Assembly (NCBI GenBank): GCA_934229725.1
Contig: CAKQDX010000001.1
Coordinates: 1-64,000, forward strand
Direction: 5' to 3'
Length of the DNA stretch: 64,000 nt
Source of the DNA: an uncultured Streptococcus sp.
GTDB lineage: Bacteria; Bacillota; Bacilli; Lactobacillales; Streptococcaceae
Position 1 is the stretch's first letter. Each line of letters begins with the position of its first letter. Below the pieces are notes generated by a model that worked only from the letters and a program-made list of their open reading frames with translations, was not told where the DNA came from and made no database searches. Below are positions 16,643 through 24,788 of this stretch, in pieces. A program made the translations under genes and the position numbers.

Positions 16643-17215
16643 TCAGTCCAATTCCTTCTCTAGTTCTTTTAGAAAGGTGATTAAAAATTGATGGCGACTT
16701 TCTGCCATTTGTTTGGCAGTCTCCGTGTTCATTTCATCTTTTAAGAGGAGCAACTTGTCGTGGAAATGTTGGACGGTATCAGTAAGGGGTCTCCCTTTGT
16801 GGCCACCATAGGAAAAAGTTCGCGCAATTCCTACAGCTCCTATCGCATCCAGGCGGTCTGCATCCTGGACAATCTTGCCTTCTAAGGTTTCTGGATGTTT
16901 ACCACGATTTTTGCTGAAAGAAACAGCATTGATAATCCGACAAATCTGGTCGATTTGCTTTTTAGGAGCACCAATCTCTTCTAGAAACTTACGAGCATTC
17001 GCATTATTCTCTGTTTGAAACAATTTATAATCATCAGCATCGTGAAGAAGAGCAGACAAGCCCACTATCTCCAGATCACATGGACCTTCTGCTTGTGCGA
17101 TTCTCATAGCATTGGTATAGACACGGAGGGTATGTGCCACATCATGGCCATCCGCTCGATCAGCAAATAAGCTTTTCACATACTGCTTAGCAGCAAGAAT
17201 TCGTTCTTCGATCAT
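16643..17215 (-). CDS. HD-domain metal-dependent phosphohydrolase
   Basis: The protein has the HD superfamily metal site: GHDVAHTLRV with His28, LLHDADD with His58-Asp59, and a downstream aspartate in VQDADRLDAIGAVG. This pattern, with about 190 residues, fits the YedJ/YpgQ-like group of HD hydrolases, some of which hydrolyse nucleotides (YpgQ is a pyrophosphohydrolase). All metal ligands are present. The gene lies 27 bp downstream of the 330-residue membrane protein gene on the same strand. The substrate cannot be deduced. Confidence 0.8.
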   Translation of the reverse strand: MIEERILAAKQYVKSLFADRADGHDVAHTLRVYTNAMRIAQAEGPCDLEIVGLSALLHDADDYKLFQTENNANARKFLEEIGAPKKQIDQICRIINAVSFSKNRGKHPETLEGKIVQDADRLDAIGAVGIARTFSYGGHKGRPLTDTVQHFHDKLLLLKDEMNTETAKQMAESRHQFLITFLKELEKELD

Positions 17216-17242
17216 CGTTCTTGTCCTTTGTCGTTTCTTACT

Positions 17243-18235
17243 TCAATCAATCTCATTATATACCTTACGAGCCTTTTCTAGATTGTAATATTGATCAAAT
17301 TCTTCTTTGGTCTGCGTAGTCTGGGTCTGCCCATCTCTTGATAGCTCAGATGGAATAGTGACGTCATGGTAAAGATTCACACCCTTCTTCATAAAGAGTT
17401 CATACACAGAAATACCTCTTGAATATTGATCGGCGCTGTTCTTAGAATTTAAAGCCATTACTTTGGTATCCTTTTGTTCAAGCAATTGATATGCTTTCGA
17501 AGATTTCTTGAATTGCGTTTTTGAAAGGTCCTTCGGGTCAATAGAAAAACTACCATCTTCTAGAGGTAAATATTCTAAACTACCCTGATCTTTATCTAAA
17601 GCAACGTATAACTGAACTATAGGTTTCTTTCCATATACCTGTTCTGTTAAACGATCATTTTGTTCCAGTCTATGAGTTTCCAAATCTAGAAACATCATCT
17701 GCCGAATGGTAGGATCCTTTAGACTTCGGATCTGTAGCGTAGCTAGTTCTCTTCCGTTAGAACTATATATAGCCCCTAATTCTGTTGGGATATAATTGGA
17801 ATCAAAATCCTCTACAATTTTATATAAATCAATTTCTTTTTCTTCTTTTAGTTCCTTTCCTTCGATCTTATAAAGGCTCAACGTCCAATATTCATCTTTT
17901 GATGGGCGCTCCTCGTAATAATAAGGACTGTCTTTCATTTTTATATTAGAACGCAAAATATGGTGAGCTCCAACCTGAATGCGCTTGAGGTTTAAAGAAC
18001 CTCCATACTTCATCTTCTTTTGATCTTCCTCAGGCGTTACTGATTTCCAGTGAGCGATGATACCTGCACCATCTGCTATCATCTCATAGTCATCAATTTT
18101 TGCTTTTCCGCTATATTGACTAAATTGACGATAATAGTTTTTCTCATAGGAGTAATAGGAAACCCAAGCAACTCCTATGAATGCGAGAACAAGGAGAACC
18201 GAAAGCATGACTTTTTTCTTTCTTTTTTTCATCAT
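17243..18235 (-). CDS. Signal-anchored protein of unknown function, 330 aa
   Basis: The N-terminus MMKKRKKKVMLSVLLVLAF is a strongly basic stretch followed by one transmembrane segment (about 9-30). The remainder is a hydrophilic extracellular domain with many Lys, Glu and Tyr residues and no cysteine, so disulfides are absent. I recognise no domain. Segments such as DYEMIADGAGIIAHWKSVTPEE and ILRSNIKMKDSPYYYEE suggest a beta-rich domain. The gene may be co-transcribed with the small frame and the 260-residue membrane protein gene upstream, and with the HD hydrolase downstream. Confidence 0.6.
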   Translation of the reverse strand: MMKKRKKKVMLSVLLVLAFIGVAWVSYYSYEKNYYRQFSQYSGKAKIDDYEMIADGAGIIAHWKSVTPEEDQKKMKYGGSLNLKRIQVGAHHILRSNIKMKDSPYYYEERPSKDEYWTLSLYKIEGKELKEEKEIDLYKIVEDFDSNYIPTELGAIYSSNGRELATLQIRSLKDPTIRQMMFLDLETHRLEQNDRLTEQVYGKKPIVQLYVALDKDQGSLEYLPLEDGSFSIDPKDLSKTQFKKSSKAYQLLEQKDTKVMALNSKNSADQYSRGISVYELFMKKGVNLYHDVTIPSELSRDGQTQTTQTKEEFDQYYNLEKARKVYNEID

Positions 18236-18315
18236 TTAAACAGATCCTTTCTAGGAGAATTTCTACCTTAAAGCTTTTCTCACCTATTTTTCAAATTTCG
18301 AATAGTCGAATGTTA

Positions 18316-18426
18316 TCAGCTTTTTACGACTTCTACTACGATTAAAACCATCGCATACAATAAAAATGGCGAGATTACAAGGAGAACGATTTCCCATGTT
18401 TTAAAGAAAGCAAGTTCTTTGTCCAA
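18316..18426 (-). CDS. Possible 36-aa membrane peptide
   Basis: A TTG-started frame reads LDKELAFFKTWEIVLLVISP, then a second hydrophobic stretch, and ends VVEVVKS. The pattern of an amphipathic start plus a single membrane helix looks like a real small peptide and fills the gap between two genes on the same strand. No convincing ribosome binding site is present, and the start is non-ATG, so this is tentative. Confidence 0.3.
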   Translation of the reverse strand: MDKELAFFKTWEIVLLVISPFLLYAMVLIVVEVVKS

Positions 18427-18480
18427 TTAGAACGGCTTAACTCTAATCAGCTTCATTCCGAATATTTTTAACGTGACTTC

Positions 18481-19263
18481 TTATTGTTTCAAATTGGGCG
18501 AAACACTCTTCTTCCCTAAGTTCTCGCTATCTAGATAGGATCGAGCCATTTTGACCAAATACAATCTTTCATCTTCTTTCACAATGGTACGAAATAGCTC
18601 CTTTGCCTTATTTCTATTCCCTTTGAGGTACTCATTGACTGCCTTCAGATACATAGATTCCAATTGAAAGAACTTGAGGTTCGTTACTTCATTTAAAATG
18701 GCATCATTAGTTTCTTTTTTTACCAGTATATCGTAGCGAGCTCTGTAGGCTTTTTTGGTTGATTCATAATCTAATAGATACTTAGAAAGTAACTTCTCAA
18801 ACTCATCTTCTTTCAAATTAGGATTTGAAAAAAGGCTTGCATTCAATAGAAATTCGTTTAATTTTACTTGCTCATCTTTTGTAAACTGCTGATTCTTTTT
18901 GAGTTCGTTTACAACTGCTTTGATGGAAGAAAAGTCACCAATCATATAGTAATAGTAAAGGGTTGCAACCAATATTCTCACCTTAATGGTTTTGAATTTC
19001 TTCCCTTTTTGGTTCATCATATAGCTTAGCATCAAGTCAAGATTGATATCCTTATAGATGAGACTGTACAATTTTTTACCAAAAAGAATTTCTTTAATAA
19101 ACAGTAAAATCAACTCAATCAGCAAGTAAATCAAAAAAGAAATGACTGCTATTTTCTTACTTTGGGTCACTTGCACTGCATATAGAAACGGTAGGGCTAT
19201 GATAATCAGCATGAATATCACTGGTCTATTGTAGCGTTTTCTTAGGTCTTTGTATGCGTTCAC
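18481..19263 (-). CDS. Membrane protein with two N-terminal helices and a TPR-like cytoplasmic domain
   Basis: The 260-residue protein has two hydrophobic segments (about residues 14-30 and 38-56), followed by about 200 residues of predicted helix pairs. The late segment LKAVNEYLKGNRNKAKELFRTIVKEDE has the spacing of a tetratricopeptide-like repeat (small residue, aromatic, alanine, then helix B). Such proteins often scaffold partners at the membrane. I do not recognise a named family. It may form a unit with the signal-anchored 330-residue protein downstream. Confidence 0.6.
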   Translation of the reverse strand: MNAYKDLRKRYNRPVIFMLIIIALPFLYAVQVTQSKKIAVISFLIYLLIELILLFIKEILFGKKLYSLIYKDINLDLMLSYMMNQKGKKFKTIKVRILVATLYYYYMIGDFSSIKAVVNELKKNQQFTKDEQVKLNEFLLNASLFSNPNLKEDEFEKLLSKYLLDYESTKKAYRARYDILVKKETNDAILNEVTNLKFFQLESMYLKAVNEYLKGNRNKAKELFRTIVKEDERLYLVKMARSYLDSENLGKKSVSPNLKQ

Positions 19264-19283
19264 TTAAATCTCCTTAGTTGTTA

Positions 19284-19430
19284 TTGTAAATACAAAATGA
19301 TGTCTGTTCCCTTCATTTTGGGTGAAGTCACTGAAAATTCTAGGCTAATTGTTCAACTCTGCAACATAACTTCTAATATGATACCGAAATTTTCCTACTA
19401 GAACAACTTCTTCACCGATTGTAAATACAA
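19284..19430. repeat. Two copies of the palindrome TTGTAAATACAA
   Basis: The 12-bp semi-palindrome TTGTAAATACAA occurs at 19284-19295 and again at 19419-19430, 135 bp apart, in the gap upstream of the 260-residue membrane protein gene. In both copies it is part of the longer identical word ATTGTAAATACAAAA. It could be an operator for the neighbouring (now broken) TetR gene or an unlinked regulator. Confidence 0.4.
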
Positions 19431-19452
19431 AACCACCTCTCGGAGATCATTC

Positions 19453-19653
19453 CTATTTGTGTTGAAAAAGAAGAAGACCGAGATTGGCAATCTTTTCAGC
19501 TGGGGTATTCATGCCATCCTTGATCCATTTAGAAATCACTGAGATAATAAAAACTACCAAGCCAATGACATATTTTCTTTGCGACAATATAGCGTAATCG
19601 CTTTCATTACCCCCATCATTTATGGTAAGATGGAAGTGACGCATTAGTGTCAT
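19453..19653 (-). pseudogene. Remnant of a TetR-family regulator (C-terminal part only)
   Basis: The 66-residue frame ends with RKYVIGLVVFIISVISKWIKDGMNTPAEKIANL, which resembles the C-terminal helix pair of many TetR regulators (aromatic, then WIxxGMxxPxEEIA). No helix-turn-helix domain precedes it, because the MFS gene on the other strand begins 44 bp upstream. It is most likely what remains of a regulator formerly divergent from that transporter. The assignment is by pattern only. Confidence 0.45.
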
Positions 19654-19697
19654 ATGCTTATAAATTTAAATACCCTTATTAAACATGGAGATGCTTT

Positions 19698-20870
19698 ATG
19701 AAACAGAAACATTCACATTTTCTAATCCCTGGAATCCTTCTTCTAGGGATCGTTTTGCGGGCTCCGTTCACAACTTTGTCCACTGTCTTATCAGACATTG
19801 CTTCTGGTCTAGGCGTTGAGGTCAGTTCACTCGGTCTCTTGACAAGTCTGCCTCTCTTAACCTTTGCCATATTCTCGCCTTTTGCGGCCAGCTGGGCCAA
19901 ACGCTTTGGTATCGAAAGACTCTTCCTAGGTGTTTTAATTGTGATGACTCTTGGTTCTGCTCTGCGTACCGTCAATCTCCCTCTTCTTTATGCGGGAACG
20001 CTTTTAGTCGGAGCTGGGATTGCCTTTATCAACGTCCTTCTCCCAAGCCTAATTCAGGCTAATGAGCCAAATCAGTTAGGATTCTTAACCACACTCTACA
20101 TTACAGCCATGGGCTTGTCCACAGCTGTGGCTTCATCGGTAGCCGTTCCAATCACTAAGGCAACCTCATGGCAAGGTTTGGTCTGGGTATTGACAGCAGT
20201 CTGTGCCCTGGCTCTTGTGGTTTGGCTTCCTAATATCCGCCACAATCATTACTTAGAACAAGATACTTCTACTAGCGATAATTCAGGCAGTTGGTATAAG
20301 AGCGGCAAAGTCTGGGCCATCATGATTTTCGGTGGATTACAGTCACTCTTCTTTTACACCACTATCACTTGGCTTCCAACCATGGCCACTCAAGCTGGTG
20401 TCGGCGAAGCCAATGCCGGAATTCTAGCTTCCGTTTTCACACTGACAAGTATTCCATTCTCTATGATCGTTCCTAGCCTAATCACTAAACTTTCTGATCG
20501 TAACCGCCATTTGATGCTAGTGATTACCGTCCTAGCAGGATTCGTCGGAGTTGCCATGCTCCTAGTCAATACAGATAGCTTTATTTATTGGTTGATCCTA
20601 AACCTCTTAATCGGAAGTTCTGCTAGTGTCCTATTCCCTTACATGATGGTTTCCTTTTCAATGAAGGCTAGCACGCCTGAAAAAACAGCCCAACTATCAG
20701 GTTTAGCCCAAACCGGAGGCTATATCTTTGCGGCGCTTGGACCAGTCTTGTTTGGTTCAAGCAAACAACTCTTTAACTCTTGGACCCCTGCTCTTTTAAT
20801 TCTTCTCGTCTTGACCCTAATCATGGGAATAGCCCTCTATAAAGTTGAAAAAACAGACGTTATTTTGTAA
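19698..20870 (+). CDS. CynX/NimT-family MFS transporter
   Basis: The 390-residue, 12-helix protein begins HFLIPGILLLGIVLRAPFTT and has RFGIERLFLGVLIVMTLGSALR, in the style of CynX (cyanate) and NimT (nitroimidazole) transporters of the MFS. Matching features include GMVVxSxG-like loops and the conserved GLAQTGGYIFAALGPVLFG segment near the end. The transported compound cannot be deduced. A strong terminator follows. A TetR remnant lies just upstream on the other strand, so its original control may have been lost. Confidence 0.8.
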   Translation: MKQKHSHFLIPGILLLGIVLRAPFTTLSTVLSDIASGLGVEVSSLGLLTSLPLLTFAIFSPFAASWAKRFGIERLFLGVLIVMTLGSALRTVNLPLLYAGTLLVGAGIAFINVLLPSLIQANEPNQLGFLTTLYITAMGLSTAVASSVAVPITKATSWQGLVWVLTAVCALALVVWLPNIRHNHYLEQDTSTSDNSGSWYKSGKVWAIMIFGGLQSLFFYTTITWLPTMATQAGVGEANAGILASVFTLTSIPFSMIVPSLITKLSDRNRHLMLVITVLAGFVGVAMLLVNTDSFIYWLILNLLIGSSASVLFPYMMVSFSMKASTPEKTAQLSGLAQTGGYIFAALGPVLFGSSKQLFNSWTPALLILLVLTLIMGIALYKVEKTDVIL

Positions 20871-20894
20871 TTGAAGAACTAATACAAGAAAATG

Positions 20895-20926
20895 CCCCAC
20901 AAGTTGTAGCTTGTGGGGTGGTTTTT
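20895..20926 (+). terminator. Terminator after the CynX-like gene
   Basis: CCCCACAAG (20895-20903) and CTTGTGGGG (20910-20918) form a perfect 9-bp stem followed by TGGTTTTTG. It also lies at the end of the minus-strand hydrolase gene. Confidence 0.8.
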
Positions 20927-20934
20927 GTGTGTAA

Positions 20935-21711
20935 TCAATTATTATTCTCCAAAAATGGAACAACCAAGTCAATCCACTCTTGAGGTAGGTAGGCTGATAA
21001 ATAGCCGTGATTATAGCCCTTTGCTTCGTACAGGATCGTGTTAGGATGCAACTGCTGAAATAATCTAGCCGATTCTTTAACAGACTTCAATTCTTTTTCA
21101 CCATAAATATAGAGAACCTGCGCCTTACTCTCGGAAATCCTACTTTTTAAGTTATAATGCCCCATATAAGTTTTATAGATAGTCATTAATGTTTTGATAG
21201 GCATCCTTGACATATCTTCCATATAATAATTTTTTAGTTCGTCTGGATAAGCTAATTGAGGATAGATTTTATTCATGATGCTTAACTGAAGTTTACAGGC
21301 GGGTTTACTGAACATCAGTTTACCGAATAATGATACTAGAAAGATGCTGATTTTAGCTAACCTTGGTTGAGGAATACAGAGGCTTCCGTCTATGATAGCT
21401 TTCTCAGCTATATCGCTGTCTAATGACAAAAGCTCCATGGCAATTTGACCACCAAGTGAGACTCCACCCACAGCAAATAATTTCCCACCGCAGTTCTGTC
21501 GGACATAGTTCAGAATTTCCTGTGCCGAATCTTCCGTTGATATATAATCCTTTTGATACTCCTCTCCGTGACCATTGAGTGTTGGTAGAATGACATGGTA
21601 CTTATGAGACAAGAGACGAGCTTGCCTTAGATAACTCCACCAGGAACTACCCCCACCGTGTATCAATAAAACAGGAGGCAAATTTTTATCACCAAATTCA
21701 TGAAATTTCAT
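20935..21711 (-). CDS. Alpha/beta-fold hydrolase
   Basis: The 258-residue protein has the oxyanion-hole segment LLIHGGGSSWWSYLRQ near the N-terminus, a nucleophile elbow GGVSLGGQIAMELL at about residue 100, an acid in QVLYIYGEKELKSV and a catalytic histidine in GYNHGYLSAYLPQEW near the C-terminus, so the triad is complete. It has no signal peptide. The substrate is unknown. It is the first conventional gene downstream of the retron on the same strand, separated from it by about 230 bp of A+T-rich sequence in which I see no gene, so it is probably not part of the retron. Confidence 0.8.
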   Translation of the reverse strand: MKFHEFGDKNLPPVLLIHGGGSSWWSYLRQARLLSHKYHVILPTLNGHGEEYQKDYISTEDSAQEILNYVRQNCGGKLFAVGGVSLGGQIAMELLSLDSDIAEKAIIDGSLCIPQPRLAKISIFLVSLFGKLMFSKPACKLQLSIMNKIYPQLAYPDELKNYYMEDMSRMPIKTLMTIYKTYMGHYNLKSRISESKAQVLYIYGEKELKSVKESARLFQQLHPNTILYEAKGYNHGYLSAYLPQEWIDLVVPFLENNN

Positions 21712-21943
21712 ATTTGATACCCTCCAAAATGTCTCATATATTTACGATTATTCTATTCTTGAAAGCTTATAGCGATTCTTATTTCTTAAATTAAATAACA
21801 GAGAGTAAAAAAGCAGCAACTAATCCAATTTTAGGATTTGAATATAAAAGCATATTAATTAGATATAAAAAACAAATGACGTGCACAACTGTAAGCTAAT
21901 GAACTCTACTTGAGTGTTTATACATAATTATTGACAGTATCCT

Positions 21944-23890
21944 CTATTTCTGTTGATAATCTAGAATATTATCTCTTATCCCATCTAACAATGGAATAAA
22001 CTCAGTAAAATCTAATTTCCTATAATTCTTTAGGACATACTTTGAAAAAATATCCTTTCCATAATGATTAGCACCACCACCTTTGGAGAATGTCTTCCCT
22101 CTTAAAATAGGTGATGGATTACGAGATAATAGTAGATCTTCAATATCAGAGGAATTTCCATTATTTCTAGTAGATAATAATGGCGTTGCCATTATATACA
22201 AATTATTTTTCTTGGTAATCCTATTAAATGATGTACCTCTAACTTGACCAAGATTATTGCTACTAACTTTTAAATCTGTAGCATGATTAAAAAATTTAAA
22301 AAGAGGATTACCTAATGGCTCATTATCAAATAAAAAAATCGTTGGATTCTTGGGACTTCTTTTTGTTAGCTTTTCAAAATAATCGATATAATTCAAATAT
22401 AGTACCTTTTCATTATCACTCATTTGGAACCGCTCTTTGTCAGAAAAATAATTATACCAATATTTAAATCCTTCTCCCCCTTCAGGAACATTAAAAAGAT
22501 ACTCTATCGTATTAGTATGATTGAGAAATTCAATTTTAAATACAAAATTATTTCCTACTTTTTGAATAAGTTCTGGATATTTTTTATAAAGGTTTTTTAA
22601 AGCTGCTTTAATATATCGTGGATCGGTCTTTCCTTCCGTTACAATTATAGGTTTGTCATTCTCGAAAAAATATTTATAAAATAGAAATTTTTTGTACTCT
22701 TTTTCTCTAGAGTTAAATAGAGACATGTACATTTTCTTTTCTTCCTTACCTATACTGTAAAATTCTTTAGGTAAATTATAAGTATTATGTTTTTTATTAT
22801 AGAATAATTCTTTTCGTAAATCTTTATTGTAAAAGATATACTTCCAATAATATTTTGATTCAGATTTTTTTGATGAATTTCTTCCTAATAAATATTTTTG
22901 CGAATCTAGATTATTTTGTATCAGAGATTTTTTATAAAGTAAGTAGTTGTTGTATTGATCTATTTGAAAAATAAAAGCAAATCGTCCCGTTAGTTGACTG
23001 AGCGTACCTGGTTTTTTATCTATTTCGAAAGCTCCATCTTTGTATAATTGAAATGCCATTGCACGAGTATTTTTTATGTACTCTCTTTTTACATTTATTT
23101 TCTTATTGACAACTAGTCCAGTAACTTCTTGACGTTTCATGTTATTACTCAATCGTGTCTTTTTAGAATTGATTTCAAAACCAGAAGAGTTAATCACCTC
23201 CTCTAATTCTGTTAGAAATTTTTCTAACTCTTTAGTTGCTCTCAATTTATTAGAGTTTAATTCACGATTTGTAGAAAAAGTCATATCATCAGCGTATCTA
23301 GAATATGTAAAACGATATTTTTTAGCAATTTTGACAATCCGATAATCTAAAATTCTAGTAATTAAATTTGTGATGATAGGAGAAGACGGTGCTCCTTGTG
23401 GTAGCTTACCTTGATAACATGCAATTTGTGCAATAACAGTAGCAATTTCTGGTGAAACAGCAAAATCTCGATCTTTTATAAAAAAGCCTCTTACTCGCCC
23501 AAAATTAAAAGAATCAAAAAAGTTCTTCAAATCAATATTAAGAATATATTTCTTGTTTCGATGCATTTGAGAATTGGTAATAATACTTTTCCCCTTTTCG
23601 AATGCATGAGATAGTACTGGAATTTTAAAGTTTTTGTCCTTATATTTAGATTCCAAGCTTTCGAGGTAGCACTCCCATAAAATATCAGCTAATTTTTTCT
23701 GAAGAAATTTTAACTCTTTTTTAGGAGCATGTATAACTCTTTCTCCACCATTCTTTTTAGGAATAGTGAAGGTGGTATATAAACTATCAGTTTGTATATT
23801 ATACAATAAATAGTTAATGTATCTGGCATTTTTAAAACCAAGAAGCTTTGCTAAGTCATCCTTGGTTTCTAATTTATTTAATTTAGTCAT
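21944..23890 (-). CDS. Retron reverse transcriptase with C-terminal TOPRIM domain
   Basis: The frame stays open back to 24070, but the ATG at 23890, 7 bp after AAGGA, starts a protein matching retron reverse transcriptases from residue 1; the DNA upstream is the msr-msd RNA. In the resulting 648 residues: VLSHAFEKGKSIITNSQMH holds the retron NAxxH-type motif (106-110, here NSQMH); NIDLKNFFDS is the first catalytic block; GKLPQGAPSSP and YADD (199-202) complete the active site; VTGLVVN (256-262) is the retron-specific motif Y. After a helical linker, residues about 412-600 form a TOPRIM domain: VTEGKTD with Glu419, FLFDNE with Asp522 and Glu524, and SDIEDLL. A fused TOPRIM, as I recall for retron Ec67, would be the effector nuclease. 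The fold assignments are firm; the defensive role is inferred from the family. Confidence 0.9.
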   Translation of the reverse strand: MTKLNKLETKDDLAKLLGFKNARYINYLLYNIQTDSLYTTFTIPKKNGGERVIHAPKKELKFLQKKLADILWECYLESLESKYKDKNFKIPVLSHAFEKGKSIITNSQMHRNKKYILNIDLKNFFDSFNFGRVRGFFIKDRDFAVSPEIATVIAQIACYQGKLPQGAPSSPIITNLITRILDYRIVKIAKKYRFTYSRYADDMTFSTNRELNSNKLRATKELEKFLTELEEVINSSGFEINSKKTRLSNNMKRQEVTGLVVNKKINVKREYIKNTRAMAFQLYKDGAFEIDKKPGTLSQLTGRFAFIFQIDQYNNYLLYKKSLIQNNLDSQKYLLGRNSSKKSESKYYWKYIFYNKDLRKELFYNKKHNTYNLPKEFYSIGKEEKKMYMSLFNSREKEYKKFLFYKYFFENDKPIIVTEGKTDPRYIKAALKNLYKKYPELIQKVGNNFVFKIEFLNHTNTIEYLFNVPEGGEGFKYWYNYFSDKERFQMSDNEKVLYLNYIDYFEKLTKRSPKNPTIFLFDNEPLGNPLFKFFNHATDLKVSSNNLGQVRGTSFNRITKKNNLYIMATPLLSTRNNGNSSDIEDLLLSRNPSPILRGKTFSKGGGANHYGKDIFSKYVLKNYRKLDFTEFIPLLDGIRDNILDYQQK

Positions 23891-23903
23891 TATTTTTTCC
23901 TTA

Positions 23904-24097
23904 AAAAGCGTATGAAAACTCTTATGCGAACGACAGTATAGAAATCTTCCTTCAACTGAGATAAAACATACTGCAACTTTTTCCAGAAGAGATCTATTTG
24001 CCTTAGTTTTGGGATTACTGGAGTGAGCTGAACACTCTAGTAACATTTTTGTTAATACTTGCGAACACACAAGTCAAAAATCTAATCATACGCTCTC
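23904..24097 (-). ncRNA. Retron msr-msd RNA
   Basis: Reading the minus strand, a1 (AGCGTATGA, 24094-24086) is exactly complementary to a2 (TCATACGCT, 23915-23907), extendable by three G-U/A-U pairs. Just inside a1 is TTAGA with a candidate priming guanosine at 24082. Three msr-like stem-loops follow: ACTTGTG/CGCAAGT with a 4-nt loop (24074-24057), TAAC/GTTA (24054-24041) and GAGTG/CACTC (24037-24021). The msd region then contains CAGTAT/ATACTG (23973-23968 with 23939-23934) around an inner ATCT/AGAT hairpin. The a2 end is 16 nt before the reverse transcriptase ATG. The exact msd boundaries cannot be set by eye. Confidence 0.85.
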
Positions 24098-24099
24098 AT

Positions 24100-24128
24100 A
24101 TTATATCATAGTATGAGCTGATAAACCA
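24100..24128 (-). promoter_or_regulatory. Retron promoter (extended -10)
   Basis: TGATATAAT on the minus strand gives an extended -10 (TATAAT at 24105-24100), with a weak -35 TGGTTT (24128-24123) at 17 bp spacing. Transcription would begin near 24093, at the a1 repeat, as expected for a retron RNA. Confidence 0.65.
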
Positions 24129-24233
24129 TTTTTATTTTAAGAGAAATTGTAAAATATAGTGCAACAAAAAACTCATAGCCTTTCATTGGTGTAAACTGTA
24201 AGTAACCACACAAACAGAACCTGAGTAAAAACT

Positions 24234-24432
24234 ATGAGCTACTCCCATCTTACCATAACCGACCGAATAAAGATTGAAACCTACTTAGAATTAGGTTTGA
24301 AACCTTGCCAAATTGCAAGCAAACTTGGCGTCCATAAGTCTACCATTTCAAGAGAGTTAATATGATATCAATCACAGACCACGAAAATGTTTAGCTTACC
24401 GAACTGCTTGTGAAGCTCTAGAGGATGAGTTC
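24234..24432 (+). pseudogene. Truncated, frameshifted IS30-family transposase
   Basis: The ATG at 24234 opens a 43-codon frame, MSYSHLTITDRIKIETYLEL followed by a helix-turn-helix ending HKSTISREL, typical of the N-terminus of IS30-family (IS1139-like) transposases. A stop follows after RELI, and the expected protein continues in another frame (YDINHRPRKCLAYRTACEAL) until about 24430, where similarity ends. The catalytic DDE domain is absent. The remnant sits between the retron promoter and a direct repeat, so an IS probably helped shape this island. Confidence 0.7.
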
Positions 24433-24540
24433 GAGTAAATGTTTCACTTATTCTTGTAATTTATCACCGCTTCTAAGTTGCTCTCGATTTATAACTAACC
24501 ATATTCTATTACAAAGCGCAAAAAAACTTGCAATCAAGGC

Positions 24541-24730
24541 TTTTCATTATTGCCTCGTTACAAGGTTTTTACTCTTTTATAAGCATCCTACACACTCAGT
24601 AGTTCGCTGTTGCTGTATCATTTCGTCGATCACTCCTCATTATTCTACGAGTCCTAGCAAGGGAGAAACATCTGCTTCTACTTCACTACTTTGTAGCTCG
24701 TACGAGTAGGGATACCGCCTCAACATGTGC
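24541..24730. repeat. Direct repeat A: degenerate copy of the rlmCD 3' end and downstream DNA
   Basis: On the minus strand the distal part reads AHVEAVSLLVRATK and stop, the same C-terminus as RlmCD (HHVEAVSLLVRAETSAK). The DNA after it, including TTTTCATTAT and GTTACAAGGTTT words, matches repeat B with several substitutions and small gaps. It bounds the kinase gene on the side of the retron. Confidence 0.7.
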
Positions 24731-24788
24731 TGATATTGTATACCCATACTATAAAACAAAATTTAGTCTAAAAATTGTTAGGATTATA

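Noticed and set aside
24425..24709. 94-codon open frame on the plus strand
   Set aside because: It lies over repeat A, which on the opposite strand reads as the rlmCD 3' end; its composition and lack of a ribosome binding site mark it as accidental.
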